From positions 620,001-684,000 of the forward strand of contig NZ_AP024643.1 in NCBI RefSeq assembly GCF_019977195.1: a stretch of 64,000 nt of DNA, in the 5' to 3' direction. The DNA is from Arthrobacter sp. StoSoilA2 (GTDB lineage: Bacteria > Actinomycetota > Actinomycetes > Actinomycetales > Micrococcaceae). Below the pieces are notes generated by a model. The model saw only the letters and a list, made by a program, of their open reading frames with translations, was not told where the DNA came from and did not search any database. Below, piece by piece: positions 55,345 to 63,976 of the stretch (its first letter is position 1; every line of letters begins with the position of its first letter). Position numbers and translations under genes: made by a program.

Positions 55345-56951
55345 GGCTTCTCCTTGTTGTGGTGGCTGTTGTGGTGGATCCGGGTACTGTTTTCGTCAGC
55401 TTGGATGGCGGCGTCCTCCTTGAGGAGCACTTCGCCGGGGTGGGCCGGGACCACGCTGGCTGGCACCGGACGGTTGCGGCGGACCAGCTTGAAGAGCAGC
55501 GGCCAGAGGATAACGATAGCCACGATGATGTAGACGACGACGGCGATCGGCTCGCTCCACAGCCCGGCGGGGTCACCGGCGAACAGCTGGAGAGTCCTGC
55601 GCAGCTGGCCTTCGATGCGCGGACCGAGGATGACGCCCAGGATCAGGGGCAATACAGGTAGCCCGAAGCGCCGCATCATGAATCCCAAGGCTCCGAGCAC
55701 CAGCAGGATCACCAGGTCGAACGCCTGCAGGTTCACCGAGTAGGCGCCCAACGTTGCGAAGAAGAGAATGCCGGCGTAGAGGTAGGGCCTGGGAAGCTGC
55801 AGCAGTTTTGCCCACAGGGGTGCCAGTGGCAGGTTGATGAGCAGGAGCAGCAGGTTGCCGATGAAGAGGCTGGCGATGAGCGCCCACACCAAGGGACCTT
55901 GGCTGGAGAACAGCTGCGGGCCGGGCTGGATGCCGTACGAGGTGAACGCTGCGAGCATGACGGCAGCTGTGGCGTTGGTGGGCAATCCGAGGGCAAGCAT
56001 TGGGGTCAGGGTTCCGGCGGCTGCAGCGTTATTGGCTGCTTCCGGGCCCGCGACGCCTTCGATGGCTCCCTTGCCAAACTCCTCCGGATGCTTTGTCAGC
56101 CGTTTCTCGGTGACATAGGAGAGGAACGTGGGGATCTCGGCACCACCGGCGGGAAGTGCACCAAACGGGAAGCCGAAGGCCGTGCCACGCAACCAGGGTT
56201 TCCAGGAGCGGGCCCAGTCCTTCTTGCCCATCCAGGGCCGTCCGACAGGAATGATGTGAAGCGGTGAACGCCGCAAGTGCGCGGCGACCCACAATGCTTC
56301 ACCCACGGCGAAGATGGCCACTGCCACCACCACGATATCCAGGCCGTCGGCCAGCATCGGCTGGCCGAATGTCAGGCGGCGCTGGCCGGTAACGGAGTCA
56401 ATGCCCACCAAACCGATGGCCAGCCCCAGTCCCAAGGAGGCAAAGCCCCTGAGCCGGGAGGAACCCAGGACCGCGGTGACGGCCAGCAAGGCGAGGATCA
56501 TGATGGCGAAGTAACTCGGTGCGCCCAGGCTCACGGCGAACTGAACCACCAACGGTGCAAGTCCTGCCAGCAGCGCCGTACCGATGGTGCCGGCAATAAA
56601 GGAACCAATGGCCGCAGTCGCGAGCGCTTGGGCTGCCCGCCCGGCTTTCGCCATCTTGTTGCCTTCGATGGCCGTGACAACAGACGAAGACTCGCCGGGC
56701 GTGTTCAGCAGGATGGAGGTTGTTGAGCCGCCATACATGCCGCCGTAATAGATGCCGGCGAACATAATGAAGGCGCTGGTGGGCTCAAGGGCGGCCGTAA
56801 CCGGAAGCAGCAGTGCCACAGTCATGGCCGGGCCGAGCCCTGGCAGAACGCCAACGGCCGTTCCCAGGAGCACGCCGATCATTGCGTACAGAAGGTTCAG
56901 GGGGGTGAGGGCGGTGGCGAAACCGTCCATCAAAGAGGACCAGACGTCCAT
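55341..56951 (-). CDS. tctA: Tripartite tricarboxylate transporter, large permease TctA
   Basis: A 536-residue permease with about 12 helices. It has GVLLGTAVGVLPGLGPAMTVALLLP, the conserved Gly-rich region, and GIYYGGMYGGSTTSILLNTPGE, the TctA hallmark; the second repeat is PAGGAEIPTFLSYVTEKRL. The C-terminus carries an extra hydrophobic helix and a hydrophilic tail of about 40 residues (HPGEVLLKEDAAIQADEN, ending in HNKEKP) longer than typical TctA. It is preceded one base earlier by tctB and overlaps usp by four bases. With TctB and TctC it imports a di- or tricarboxylate. Confidence 0.93.
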   Translation of the reverse strand: MDVWSSLMDGFATALTPLNLLYAMIGVLLGTAVGVLPGLGPAMTVALLLPVTAALEPTSAFIMFAGIYYGGMYGGSTTSILLNTPGESSSVVTAIEGNKMAKAGRAAQALATAAIGSFIAGTIGTALLAGLAPLVVQFAVSLGAPSYFAIMILALLAVTAVLGSSRLRGFASLGLGLAIGLVGIDSVTGQRRLTFGQPMLADGLDIVVVAVAIFAVGEALWVAAHLRRSPLHIIPVGRPWMGKKDWARSWKPWLRGTAFGFPFGALPAGGAEIPTFLSYVTEKRLTKHPEEFGKGAIEGVAGPEAANNAAAAGTLTPMLALGLPTNATAAVMLAAFTSYGIQPGPQLFSSQGPLVWALIASLFIGNLLLLLINLPLAPLWAKLLQLPRPYLYAGILFFATLGAYSVNLQAFDLVILLVLGALGFMMRRFGLPVLPLILGVILGPRIEGQLRRTLQLFAGDPAGLWSEPIAVVVYIIVAIVILWPLLFKLVRRNRPVPASVVPAHPGEVLLKEDAAIQADENSTRIHHNSHHNKEKP

Positions 56952-57454
56952 CAGAGGATTCCTTCCAGGAGTCCGGCCGGCAGTGCAATGCCAAGGCCAA
57001 GGTAGAAGCCGTAGAAGGTGGCCAGGGCCAGCGCAACGGAGATGATGCCGTCGCGGACATAGTGCCGGCTGCCAAGTGCCAGCACGCTGCCCCAGAACAG
57101 GACAGTGCCGGAGATGACCCAGCCCGCCCAGTCGATGAGCAGGATATTCAGGATGAAGGCTCCTGCAAGGGGGAGCACGGTCTTCCAGTCGGCGGGGTGT
57201 GCGAGGTCAATGTCCTCGCCGCCTTCCACTTCTCCTTTGCCGCCACGCAGTACGTTGATGGCCAGCAAAATTGCGCAGACCACCAGAAGACCGGCAACGA
57301 TGAAGGGAACCGCCTTGGGCCCTACGGGGTCCGACTTCGAATACGGGGTTACCAGGCCGTTGGCGTCAAGGAAGACAAGGACGCCTACCGCGCCGAGCAG
57401 GAGGGCTACCCCCAGCTCGGCGCGGCCTTTCAGGCCTGTTGCTATAGTGCTCAC
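56951..57454 (-). CDS. tctB: Tripartite tricarboxylate transporter, small permease TctB
   Basis: A 167-residue protein with four predicted helices and a middle cytoplasmic loop rich in Glu and Gly (RGGKGEVEGGEDIDLAHPADW). It starts MSTIATGLKGRAELGVALLLGAVGVLVF, the typical TctB N-terminus. Its stop codon overlaps the first base of tctA, and its start overlaps the tctC stop by four bases, so all three are coupled. Confidence 0.9.
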   Translation of the reverse strand: MSTIATGLKGRAELGVALLLGAVGVLVFLDANGLVTPYSKSDPVGPKAVPFIVAGLLVVCAILLAINVLRGGKGEVEGGEDIDLAHPADWKTVLPLAGAFILNILLIDWAGWVISGTVLFWGSVLALGSRHYVRDGIISVALALATFYGFYLGLGIALPAGLLEGIL

Positions 57455-58461
57455 GCCAAGCCAAGCTTGGTGAGCACGTCCGCCACCCGCTTGTCCTGGT
57501 CCGTAAGGAACTTCTGGAACTCGTCACCGGTGATGAAGGCGTCGGTCCAGCTGTGGGTCTTCAGGGCCTCTTTCCAGCCAGCGGATTCGTGCATCTTCTC
57601 CAGGGCGGCAATCAGCGACTTCTTGTCATCCTCGCTGATGCCCGGAGGGGCCACCATTCCACGCCAGTTGGTGAAGACCAGATCGATGTTGGACTCCTTC
57701 AGGGTGGGAGCGTCAACACCTTCCAAACGCTTCTCGCCACTGGTGGCCAGGACGCGAACTTCACCGGACTTGATCTGCTGCAGGTACTCGCCTGCACCGG
57801 AAGCCGCGAATCCAAGCTTGTTGCCCAGGATGGCCGGAAGAAGATCTCCACCGCCGTCGTATGCGACGTAGTTGACCTTCGTGGCGTCAATTCCAACTGC
57901 GCCCGCCAACTGCATGGGCAGGAGGTGATCAGGACCACCAGGCGAGGAACCGCCACCCACGGAGATCGAGCCGGGATCTGCCTTCCAGGCCTTCACGAGG
58001 TCATCGATGGTCTTGTACGGGGAGTCCTTGCTGACCATGATGGCGCCGGGCTCTTCAATGAGCCGTGCCAGCGGGGTGGTTTCGGTCAGCTTCGACTCGG
58101 ACTTGTTGGTGTAACTGGCACCCACAACGCCCAGGCCCATGAGCATGGCGAGGTCCCCGTTGCCCTTTTCGTTGACCACCCGGGCCAGGCCCACTGTGCC
58201 GCCTGCACCTGCGAGGTTGAAGACCTCCGTGTTGTTGGCGATCTTCTCGTCGTCGAGGACCTTGGCGGCGGCCCGTGCCGTGGTGTCGTAACCGCCACCG
58301 GGAGTATTGGGAACCATGATCTGGAGGCCGGTGATGGGTCCGGCTGCGGCGCCGGAGCTGGACGAAGCAGTGGAGCTCTTACCTGTGGCGCCGCAACCGG
58401 TAGCCATTAGGGCGATGCCGGCGGCAACGGCGGCGATTCGCAATGCGCGGATCTGGCGCAT
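57451..58461 (-). CDS. tctC: Tripartite tricarboxylate transporter, substrate-binding protein TctC
   Basis: A 336-residue binding protein with a lipoprotein signal (LRIAAVAAGIALMATGCGATG, lipobox ATGC). The mature part has LQIMVPNTPGGGYDTTARAAAKVL, then MGLGVVGASYTNKSESKL and SVGGGSSPGGPDHLL, which match TctC (Bug) proteins. It is the first gene of the operon, with AGAGGA five bases before the ATG. The divergent histidine kinase probably responds to the same carboxylate, by the usual CitA/CitB pattern. Confidence 0.92.
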   Translation of the reverse strand: MRQIRALRIAAVAAGIALMATGCGATGKSSTASSSSGAAAGPITGLQIMVPNTPGGGYDTTARAAAKVLDDEKIANNTEVFNLAGAGGTVGLARVVNEKGNGDLAMLMGLGVVGASYTNKSESKLTETTPLARLIEEPGAIMVSKDSPYKTIDDLVKAWKADPGSISVGGGSSPGGPDHLLPMQLAGAVGIDATKVNYVAYDGGGDLLPAILGNKLGFAASGAGEYLQQIKSGEVRVLATSGEKRLEGVDAPTLKESNIDLVFTNWRGMVAPPGISEDDKKSLIAALEKMHESAGWKEALKTHSWTDAFITGDEFQKFLTDQDKRVADVLTKLGLA

Positions 58462-58726
58462 GGTGTTCCTCTTCTCAGTATGGAAATTCTGTGCAGGGCG
58501 CTCAGCGTTGTGCCCCGTGAATTGATGCTAGGTCCCGGCGTGACGGTGATCACTCTTGTGTTCGCAGTGATCTTTAAGTTCATTGCGTTCACGCCTTTGC
58601 CGTCTTATGGCACCCGGCCCCGAAGGTGCTCAGCGTGCTTAGGGTATAGTTCCGATACGCCAAGGCGGACTACTTTTGAAGCTGTTAGCGGCCCTTGCAT
58701 AGTGGAATCACCAAAGGATCCAAACA

Positions 58727-60337
58727 GTGACTCGAAGAAGAGGAATGTCCCTGGCCGGGCAGTACCTTGTGCTGCAGTTGTTGATCGTCCTGGCGGTCCT
58801 GGTGGCTGTCGTAGCTATCTCCCTGGCCCAATCTGCCGCTGCATTCGAACGAACTGAAGGGCGCCGGGCCTTGTCCGCCGCGGAGGCCTTGGGCAACAAC
58901 CCCACAGTGCGCGCCCTGTTGCCCACTGCCGAACCCCGAAACGGCTCCTCCCTCCCCGCCGTGGCCGAATCGATTCGGACTGTCTCCGGTTCCTCCCACG
59001 TGGCACTCGCTAAGTTGGACGGCACAGTGGTGACCTCCTCGGATCCCAGCCAGCTGGGCAAGCAGCTTCTGCTCGGTGACAGCAGGGTCAAGGAAGGCCG
59101 GGCATGGACCGGAGTCCTTGCCGGCAATGAAGGCAAAGTTCTCTCAGCACACGTACCAGTGCTCGACGACTCCGGAACCATGATCGGCATCGCCTCCATC
59201 AGCAGGAACTATCCGTCCGCCCTTGAACGGCTGGAAGACGTGGTGCCAAACCTCCTCACCTACCTGGGCGTTGCGAGTGTCCTGGGCGTGGCCGGCTCCC
59301 TCCTGCTCTCCCGCCGCGTCAAACGGCAAACCCTGGGAATGGAGCCCCGCGAGATCACCGGTCTCGTGGAAAACCGTGAAGCGATGCTGCAAGGCCTGAA
59401 GGAAGGGGTGGTTGCCCTTGATCCTCACGAGCGGATTACCGTGGCAAATGAGAGCGCCCGCCAGCTCCTGGGACTGCCCGCAGACTGTGTGGGCCGGAAA
59501 CTAGCCTCACTTCACGTGGACCGTGCGCTGAAAGTGGTACTCACCCGGGAACAATCAGACCCGGACCAGTTGGTGCTCGTGGGGGACCGGTTGGTGGTCA
59601 TGAACAGGGTGGCCCTCCGCTCCCGCGGGCGTGACATCGGATCGGTGACAACGCTCAGGGACCGCACCGAGTTGTCGTCCTTGGAACGTGAACTCGGTGC
59701 CACCAGAACGGTGACGGACACTTTGCGTGCCCAAGCCCACGAGTTCGCCAACCAACTCCACGTCATTTCCGGCCTGATCCAAATTGGCGAATACGATTCC
59801 GTGGTGCAGTTCGTCAACGGCGCCACCGTGGACCGGACCCGGCTCAACGACGAAGTGACCAGCCGCATCCAGGACCCTGCGCTCGCAGCCCTCCTGATAG
59901 CCAAAGCCAGTTTGGCCACCGAGCGCGGCGTGGAACTGCAGATCGACCCGCGGTCCGGACTCCCGCGCGTCAACGAGGAACTGTCCCGGGACCTCACCAC
60001 CGTGGTGGGCAACCTGGTGGATAACGCGTTCGACGCCGTTACCGGGCTGGTTGGGGCGGCGGTGAGTGTGTTGGTGGTCAACTCAGCGTACGGTGTTTCA
60101 GTCACCGTCCGGGATAACGGTCCAGGTGTGCCCTCCGACGCCGCTGAGGACATTTTCCGGCAGGGCTTTTCCACGAAGGAGCCAGGACCTGGCGATGCCC
60201 GCGGTTTCGGCCTGGCGCTCTCGCGGGTGATCTGCCGTCGGTCCGGTGGTGACCTGACAGTAGCCAACGACCACGGGGCAGTATTCACCGCACGATTCAA
60301 CAAGCACGATTCGGATTTCGAAGGGGCAGTGCCGTGA
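58727..60337 (+). CDS. Sensor histidine kinase, CitA/DcuS type
   Basis: A 536-residue kinase. A first helix (about 10-33), then an extracytoplasmic Cache/PASP-like domain (about 35-175), a second helix (about 178-200), a cytoplasmic PAS domain (about 220-300) and the kinase core. The phosphorylated His338 is in RAQAHEFANQLHVISGLIQ, the CitA/DcuS H-box. The ATPase has NLVDNAFDAV (N box) and DNGPGVP and GFGLALSRVI (G boxes). GTG 58727 has AAAGGA eight bases upstream. It overlaps the response-regulator gene by four bases and is divergent from tctC, so it likely senses the carboxylate. Confidence 0.92.
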   Translation: MTRRRGMSLAGQYLVLQLLIVLAVLVAVVAISLAQSAAAFERTEGRRALSAAEALGNNPTVRALLPTAEPRNGSSLPAVAESIRTVSGSSHVALAKLDGTVVTSSDPSQLGKQLLLGDSRVKEGRAWTGVLAGNEGKVLSAHVPVLDDSGTMIGIASISRNYPSALERLEDVVPNLLTYLGVASVLGVAGSLLLSRRVKRQTLGMEPREITGLVENREAMLQGLKEGVVALDPHERITVANESARQLLGLPADCVGRKLASLHVDRALKVVLTREQSDPDQLVLVGDRLVVMNRVALRSRGRDIGSVTTLRDRTELSSLERELGATRTVTDTLRAQAHEFANQLHVISGLIQIGEYDSVVQFVNGATVDRTRLNDEVTSRIQDPALAALLIAKASLATERGVELQIDPRSGLPRVNEELSRDLTTVVGNLVDNAFDAVTGLVGAAVSVLVVNSAYGVSVTVRDNGPGVPSDAAEDIFRQGFSTKEPGPGDARGFGLALSRVICRRSGGDLTVANDHGAVFTARFNKHDSDFEGAVP

Positions 60338-61002
60338 TCAAAGTACTGATTGTCGATGACGATTTCATGGTGGCCAAGGTCCACGCCGGTTTCATCCAGC
60401 GGACGCCTGGGTTCGGCGTCGTGGGTGTAGCGCACACTGGCGCGCAGGCCATCCTTGAGACGCAGCGGCTCCAACCGGACCTTGTGCTGTTGGATATCCA
60501 TCTCCCGGACATCAACGGGCTGGACCTGATGCATCAGCTCCGGGACGTTGCCCCGGACCTTGACGTGCTGGTGATCAGCGCGGCCCGTGAAACCGAGACG
60601 GTGCGCAAGGCACTGCGCGGCGGCATTGTCCATTACCTTATTAAGCCTTTTTCGCAGGCTGATCTTCAGGAGCGGCTGCAGCACTACCTGAATGCCTACC
60701 AAGGGTTGGACGCCTCCAAGGACGTGGCTGAGCAATCGGATGTGAACAGGGTGTTTGGGCTCAGCGTATCTGAGCGCACCCTGCCCAAGGGCTGCAGTGT
60801 AGAGACGCTTGAGTTGGTGGAAGCTGCGCTGAACTCCGCTCCCGGCGATGTCTCCGCTGCCGAAGTTGCCGAGCAATTGGGGACCTCCCGGGTGAGTGCC
60901 CGCCGTTACCTTGAGTACCTCCACGATGAAGGTGCGTTGGAAGTCAGGCTCAAGTACGGCGTCGGGCGTCCCGAAAGAAGGTATGTGCTGAAGGGGAAGT
61001 GA
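60334..61002 (+). CDS. Response regulator, CitB/DcuR type
   Basis: A 222-residue response regulator. The receiver domain has IVDDDFMVAKVHAGFIQ and the phosphorylated Asp54 in LVLLDIHLPDINGL, followed by SAARE and KPF. The C-terminal half has SAAEVAEQLGTSRVSARRYLEYLHDEG, the winged-helix DNA-binding region of CitB-like regulators, and RYVLK at the end. The start overlaps the kinase stop by four bases. The direct target is probably the divergent tctCBA-usp operon, through the 265-bp region between them (58462-58726). Confidence 0.92.
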   Translation: MIKVLIVDDDFMVAKVHAGFIQRTPGFGVVGVAHTGAQAILETQRLQPDLVLLDIHLPDINGLDLMHQLRDVAPDLDVLVISAARETETVRKALRGGIVHYLIKPFSQADLQERLQHYLNAYQGLDASKDVAEQSDVNRVFGLSVSERTLPKGCSVETLELVEAALNSAPGDVSAAEVAEQLGTSRVSARRYLEYLHDEGALEVRLKYGVGRPERRYVLKGK

Positions 61003-61093
61003 CGAGCGCGGCCCCGGCAGCCTGGCCCAGGTGTCAATTGATAAACTGAATGCACGTCCACGATCAGGTTTCTGACAGAGGAGCGTGAGCACT

Positions 61094-61519
61094 ATGCCCA
61101 AGACCGGCAAGAACGATCATGCCCGCAAAGACGAACTTCCATCCACTCTGCAGCGCTCGGAGCAGAAGGCCCGGGATACTTTCGCCAAGACCTACGACTC
61201 CGCCATGGAGACCTACGACAACGATGAGGGCCGTGCGGCCCGCACCGCCTTTGCGGCGGTGAAGCACAGCTACGAGAAAGTAGGCGACCACTGGGAGGCG
61301 AAGGAGGAACGGGGCCCTTCTGACCAGCGCGCGGCAGAAGGCATTGAATCAACGAAACCTACCGCCGGGGGAGTGGACGCCAACGCCTCCAAGGAACATC
61401 TCTATCAACGTGCCCGGGAACTGGACGTCAAGGGCCGTTCGAGAATGAGCAAGGACGAGCTGGTCGAAGCTCTGCAGAAAGCCAACGACGCCGCGACCCG
61501 GAAAGCGCGGGGCGGCTAG
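61094..61519 (+). CDS. ChaB-like protein with C-terminal SAP/Rho-N-like segment
   Basis: A 141-residue cytoplasmic protein. The N-terminus (MPKTGKNDHARKDELPSTLQRSEQKARDTFAKTYDSAM) and the following AVKHSYEKVGDHWEAKE match the ChaB family. The C-terminus HLYQRARELDVKGRSRMSKDELVEAL is a SAP/Rho-N-type helical motif that binds nucleic acid in other proteins. ATG 61094 is supported by AGAGGAG nine bases upstream, against GTG 61085. ChaB members are linked to cation transport or stress in name only; the function is unknown. Confidence 0.85.
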   Translation: MPKTGKNDHARKDELPSTLQRSEQKARDTFAKTYDSAMETYDNDEGRAARTAFAAVKHSYEKVGDHWEAKEERGPSDQRAAEGIESTKPTAGGVDANASKEHLYQRARELDVKGRSRMSKDELVEALQKANDAATRKARGG

Positions 61520-61608
61520 TCTTCGCCGCAGAATTGCTGGCTTACCATAGCCCTCCATCAGAATTCGGCCCGGAAACGGTCATCGCACCTCGTCATCCGG
61601 GCACCTCG

Positions 61609-62640
61609 TCATCCGGCGGCTTTCCACCCCAAGGCGGGCCCCAGGTTTCCTGCGATGTCGGTGAGGATCTGCACGTAGTCCTCATGTTCAAAGCTGAACG
61701 GCAGTGCGAAAGCTACCTCGTCGACTTCCCGGAACCCAGCATGGGCGTACAACTGCTCGGCGATTTCAGCGCTGGTCCCCAACATATCCGGGGCGAACAG
61801 CATGCCCTTCGGCCCTTGGGGCGCCCGCGTACGGGGAGTGCGTTCATCAACGTACCTCTGGTACTTCTCACGCTGGGCATCCGAAGCAGAATCGGTGGGG
61901 ATCACCACCAAGCCCTGTGAGACCCGGGGAGTGTTTCCGGACGCTGCGGCTGCCTGCCGGTACGCACGGATCTGAGTCTGCTGGACCTTCGCAAAGTCCG
62001 GTTCCTGGTTCTCATCCGGGAAAATCACGCTGCTGGACAGAAGATTGAAGCCGTTTGCCCCGGCCCAGACGGCCGACTTCATGCTGCCCGCGCCGTACCA
62101 AAGGCGGCTTCGCAGCCCGGGAGAGTGTGGCTCCACCCGGTTGGAGAATTCCTCCACAACACCTTGCTTGCCCGAGAACTCCCGAACCTTTTCGCCGGAG
62201 ACCAGGCGGGCAAAGCGCTCCACGCGGCCATAGGAGAAGTCCTCTGTTTCCGAGGAATCCGGGAACAGCTCATGCTTCACGGTGTCGTAGTGCATCGGTT
62301 CGCCGACGCTAAGCCCTGGATTGATCCGTCCCCCGGCGAGCAGATCCACAGTGGCCAGGTCCTCCGCGAGGCGCAAAGGATTTTCCCAACCCAGCGGGGT
62401 GACCGCGGTACCGAGCTCGATCCTGGACGTACGCTGGCTGGCGGCGGCCATCACCGCGACAGGGGAGGAGATCCCGAACTGCAAATGACGGTGCCTCAGC
62501 CACGCACTGTCGAACCCCAACTGCTCACCGAGCTCGATGATCTCCAACGTTGAACGGTGCCCTGCAGCCGGATCGGCGGGGTCGAAAAGGCCGATAGTGA
62601 GAAATCCAAGCTTGCGGAGGGGGAGTTCGGGGCTTGGCAT
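61609..62640 (-). CDS. LLM-class flavin-dependent oxidoreductase (luciferase-like)
   Basis: A 343-residue luciferase-like monooxygenase barrel. The N-terminus reads LRKLGFLTIGLFDPADPAAGH, and the barrel has HLQFGISSPVAVMAAAS, ELGTAVTPLGWENPLRLAED, and SVGEPMHYD, where family members have Ser, Tyr and His near the flavin. FMN or F420 is the likely cofactor; the sequence alone does not decide. ATG 62640 has AAGGAAG three to four bases upstream. It is a single gene, converging with the ChaB gene. Confidence 0.9.
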   Translation of the reverse strand: MPSPELPLRKLGFLTIGLFDPADPAAGHRSTLEIIELGEQLGFDSAWLRHRHLQFGISSPVAVMAAASQRTSRIELGTAVTPLGWENPLRLAEDLATVDLLAGGRINPGLSVGEPMHYDTVKHELFPDSSETEDFSYGRVERFARLVSGEKVREFSGKQGVVEEFSNRVEPHSPGLRSRLWYGAGSMKSAVWAGANGFNLLSSSVIFPDENQEPDFAKVQQTQIRAYRQAAAASGNTPRVSQGLVVIPTDSASDAQREKYQRYVDERTPRTRAPQGPKGMLFAPDMLGTSAEIAEQLYAHAGFREVDEVAFALPFSFEHEDYVQILTDIAGNLGPALGWKAAG

Positions 62641-62957
62641 GGACTTCCTTCGCGATCGATCGGCAGTTACTGCCCAGAATAGATCCCGGTACCGGAGACG
62701 ACGGCGGGACGTTACCTTTTGTGATGGGCTCGCTGAGGGTGCGTGCGCGGCAGGCCTGCGAAGACCTTTAGACCCACAGGCGGAGCCCCGCCGGAAGTCA
62801 TCGGCCGTTCCGGGCTTCTGGACGAGTTCGAGTAGGGGTTGGAGCTCGGCTCGGCGCCGGGTTTGAAATGCGGTAGCAGGCGATTGAATGTGCGGGGCCG
62901 GGTGTGGGCATGGTATCCCCTGGCGGCTCATATGAACTAAATCGCCGCAACCAGAGG
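62641..62957. other. 317-bp region with no supported gene
   Basis: Between the LLM oxidoreductase start and the TetR stop I see no coding bias, conserved motif or strong repeat. A minus-strand frame is open through it into the oxidoreductase gene, but it has a basic, unlikely composition. It must hold the oxidoreductase promoter; none stands out. Confidence 0.5.
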
Positions 62958-63620
62958 CTAAGCGGTTGGGGACTCGAAGTCCACAGCCAGAATCGCCCGG
63001 GACAAGGTGACGGCACGGTCCGCCAACTCTTCAAGCTCGGCGTCGGTGCAGTCGCGGGGGGCCCAGCGGGTGGCGCCCTCAAGCAGGGTCATGACCACCC
63101 TGACATGCTCCTCGGCGTCGGGGCAGCCTATATCGCGTGCCGCGGCCACATACATCTGTTCATGGAGCGTGACCCAGTTATCGACTTGGGCGCGCAGCTC
63201 CTTGGGGAGAACTCCGGCCATCCTGTCTGTCGCAACCAGGAGGTCCCACAGGTTACTTTCCGGCAATCGCACCTGCCGCGTGAAGTGGAGTTTGACCATA
63301 GCGTCCCAAAATTCGTCCGCGTTGCGGGCCGGCTCTATGGCTTCGAGCAAGGCTACGCCGAAACGGTGGAAATGCCAGCGGAGCGATTCGGCAACGATTT
63401 CGTCCCTGCCGTCAGGGAAGTGCGAGTAGAGGCTGGGCGGCTTGATGTTGACGGCGTTGGCGATGGTCCGCATCGAGACGGAGTTGAAACCGTTGGCGAT
63501 GGCGAGCTGCAGGAAGGCCTCAAGGATGTTCTGGCGGCCCGCCTTCTGTCCCGTCCAGTTCCATTCCTTCAGTTGCGATTCGAAGGCGCGGGAGGCGGCT
63601 TCGTAGGACTTCACGCTCAT
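62958..63620 (-). CDS. TetR-family repressor
   Basis: A 220-residue TetR protein. The helix-turn-helix is FNSVSMRTIANAVNIKPPSLYSHFPDG at about 40-66. The ligand domain has LWDLLVATDRMAGVLPKEL. I prefer ATG 63620 (the product then begins MSVKSYE) to GTG 63638. TAGGAT lies eight bases before it, overlapping an operator. It is divergent from a small gene. Two inverted repeats CTAAC-N4-GTTAG lie in the shared region, so it likely regulates itself and that gene. Its ligand is unknown. Confidence 0.87.
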   Translation of the reverse strand: MSVKSYEAASRAFESQLKEWNWTGQKAGRQNILEAFLQLAIANGFNSVSMRTIANAVNIKPPSLYSHFPDGRDEIVAESLRWHFHRFGVALLEAIEPARNADEFWDAMVKLHFTRQVRLPESNLWDLLVATDRMAGVLPKELRAQVDNWVTLHEQMYVAAARDIGCPDAEEHVRVVMTLLEGATRWAPRDCTDAELEELADRAVTLSRAILAVDFESPTA

Positions 63621-63630
63621 AATTCGCCAT

Positions 63631-63682
63631 CCTAACACTCGTTAGGTAAATTGCCTTCAGCACTTCCCTAACGTCTGTTAGT
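63631..63682. promoter_or_regulatory. Twin operator CTAAC-N4-GTTAG between tetR and the small gene
   Basis: Copy 1, 63631-63646, is CCTAAC-ACTC-GTTAGG; copy 2, 63667-63681, is CCTAAC-GTCT-GTTAG, with an extra TTAGG to 63686. Their centres are 36 bp apart, between the divergent genes. Two perfectly matched half-sites support a real TetR operator pair. Confidence 0.7.
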
Positions 63683-63751
63683 TAGGTAGTCTGGAAGTGG
63701 CGCGGAGCACATGCACCCACCATCCCAATTCGTTTGAGCGGAGAGCAAGCA

Positions 63752-63976
63752 ATGGTCACCGAAAACACGAGCCTGGGGGCCACTCGCAATAGCAACGTCA
63801 TCCTCGGAAGCGGGCTTTCCGGAATGGTTGCCGCGTACATCGGCGCACGGGCGCTGGAGGACAACGCGTCACTGAACGAGAACTGGAGCGCACTGCAGGC
63901 ATTCCGTCCAATTCTGCCGCGGCGGCACCCACGAAAGATCAAGCCAGGCGGCACCGGCCCGGCACTGGCATCCTGA
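63752..63976 (+). CDS. Small protein of unknown function, or truncated reading frame
   Basis: A 74-residue frame starting at ATG 63752 (GGAGAG six bases upstream) and ending at TGA 63974-63976. The middle reads NVILGSGLSGMVAAYIGARALED, which has a GxGxxG look but is too short for a Rossmann domain; the second part is Arg, Pro and Gly rich. It is divergent from the TetR gene and shares its twin operator. AGGGAGAAC follows the stop at the window's end and probably belongs to a next gene just outside. Unknown function; it could also be the leader of that operon. Confidence 0.5.
   Translation: MVTENTSLGATRNSNVILGSGLSGMVAAYIGARALEDNASLNENWSALQAFRPILPRRHPRKIKPGGTGPALAS

Noticed and set aside
59512..61110. 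A 532-codon minus-strand frame opposite the kinase/regulator genes
   Set aside because: Fully antisense to two overlapping genes with all expected motifs; no family signal of its own.
63752..63976. Reading GSGLSG in the small product as an FAD-binding Rossmann fold
   Set aside because: The frame ends after 74 residues, has no second motif, and the surrounding sequence does not fit a beta-alpha-beta unit.
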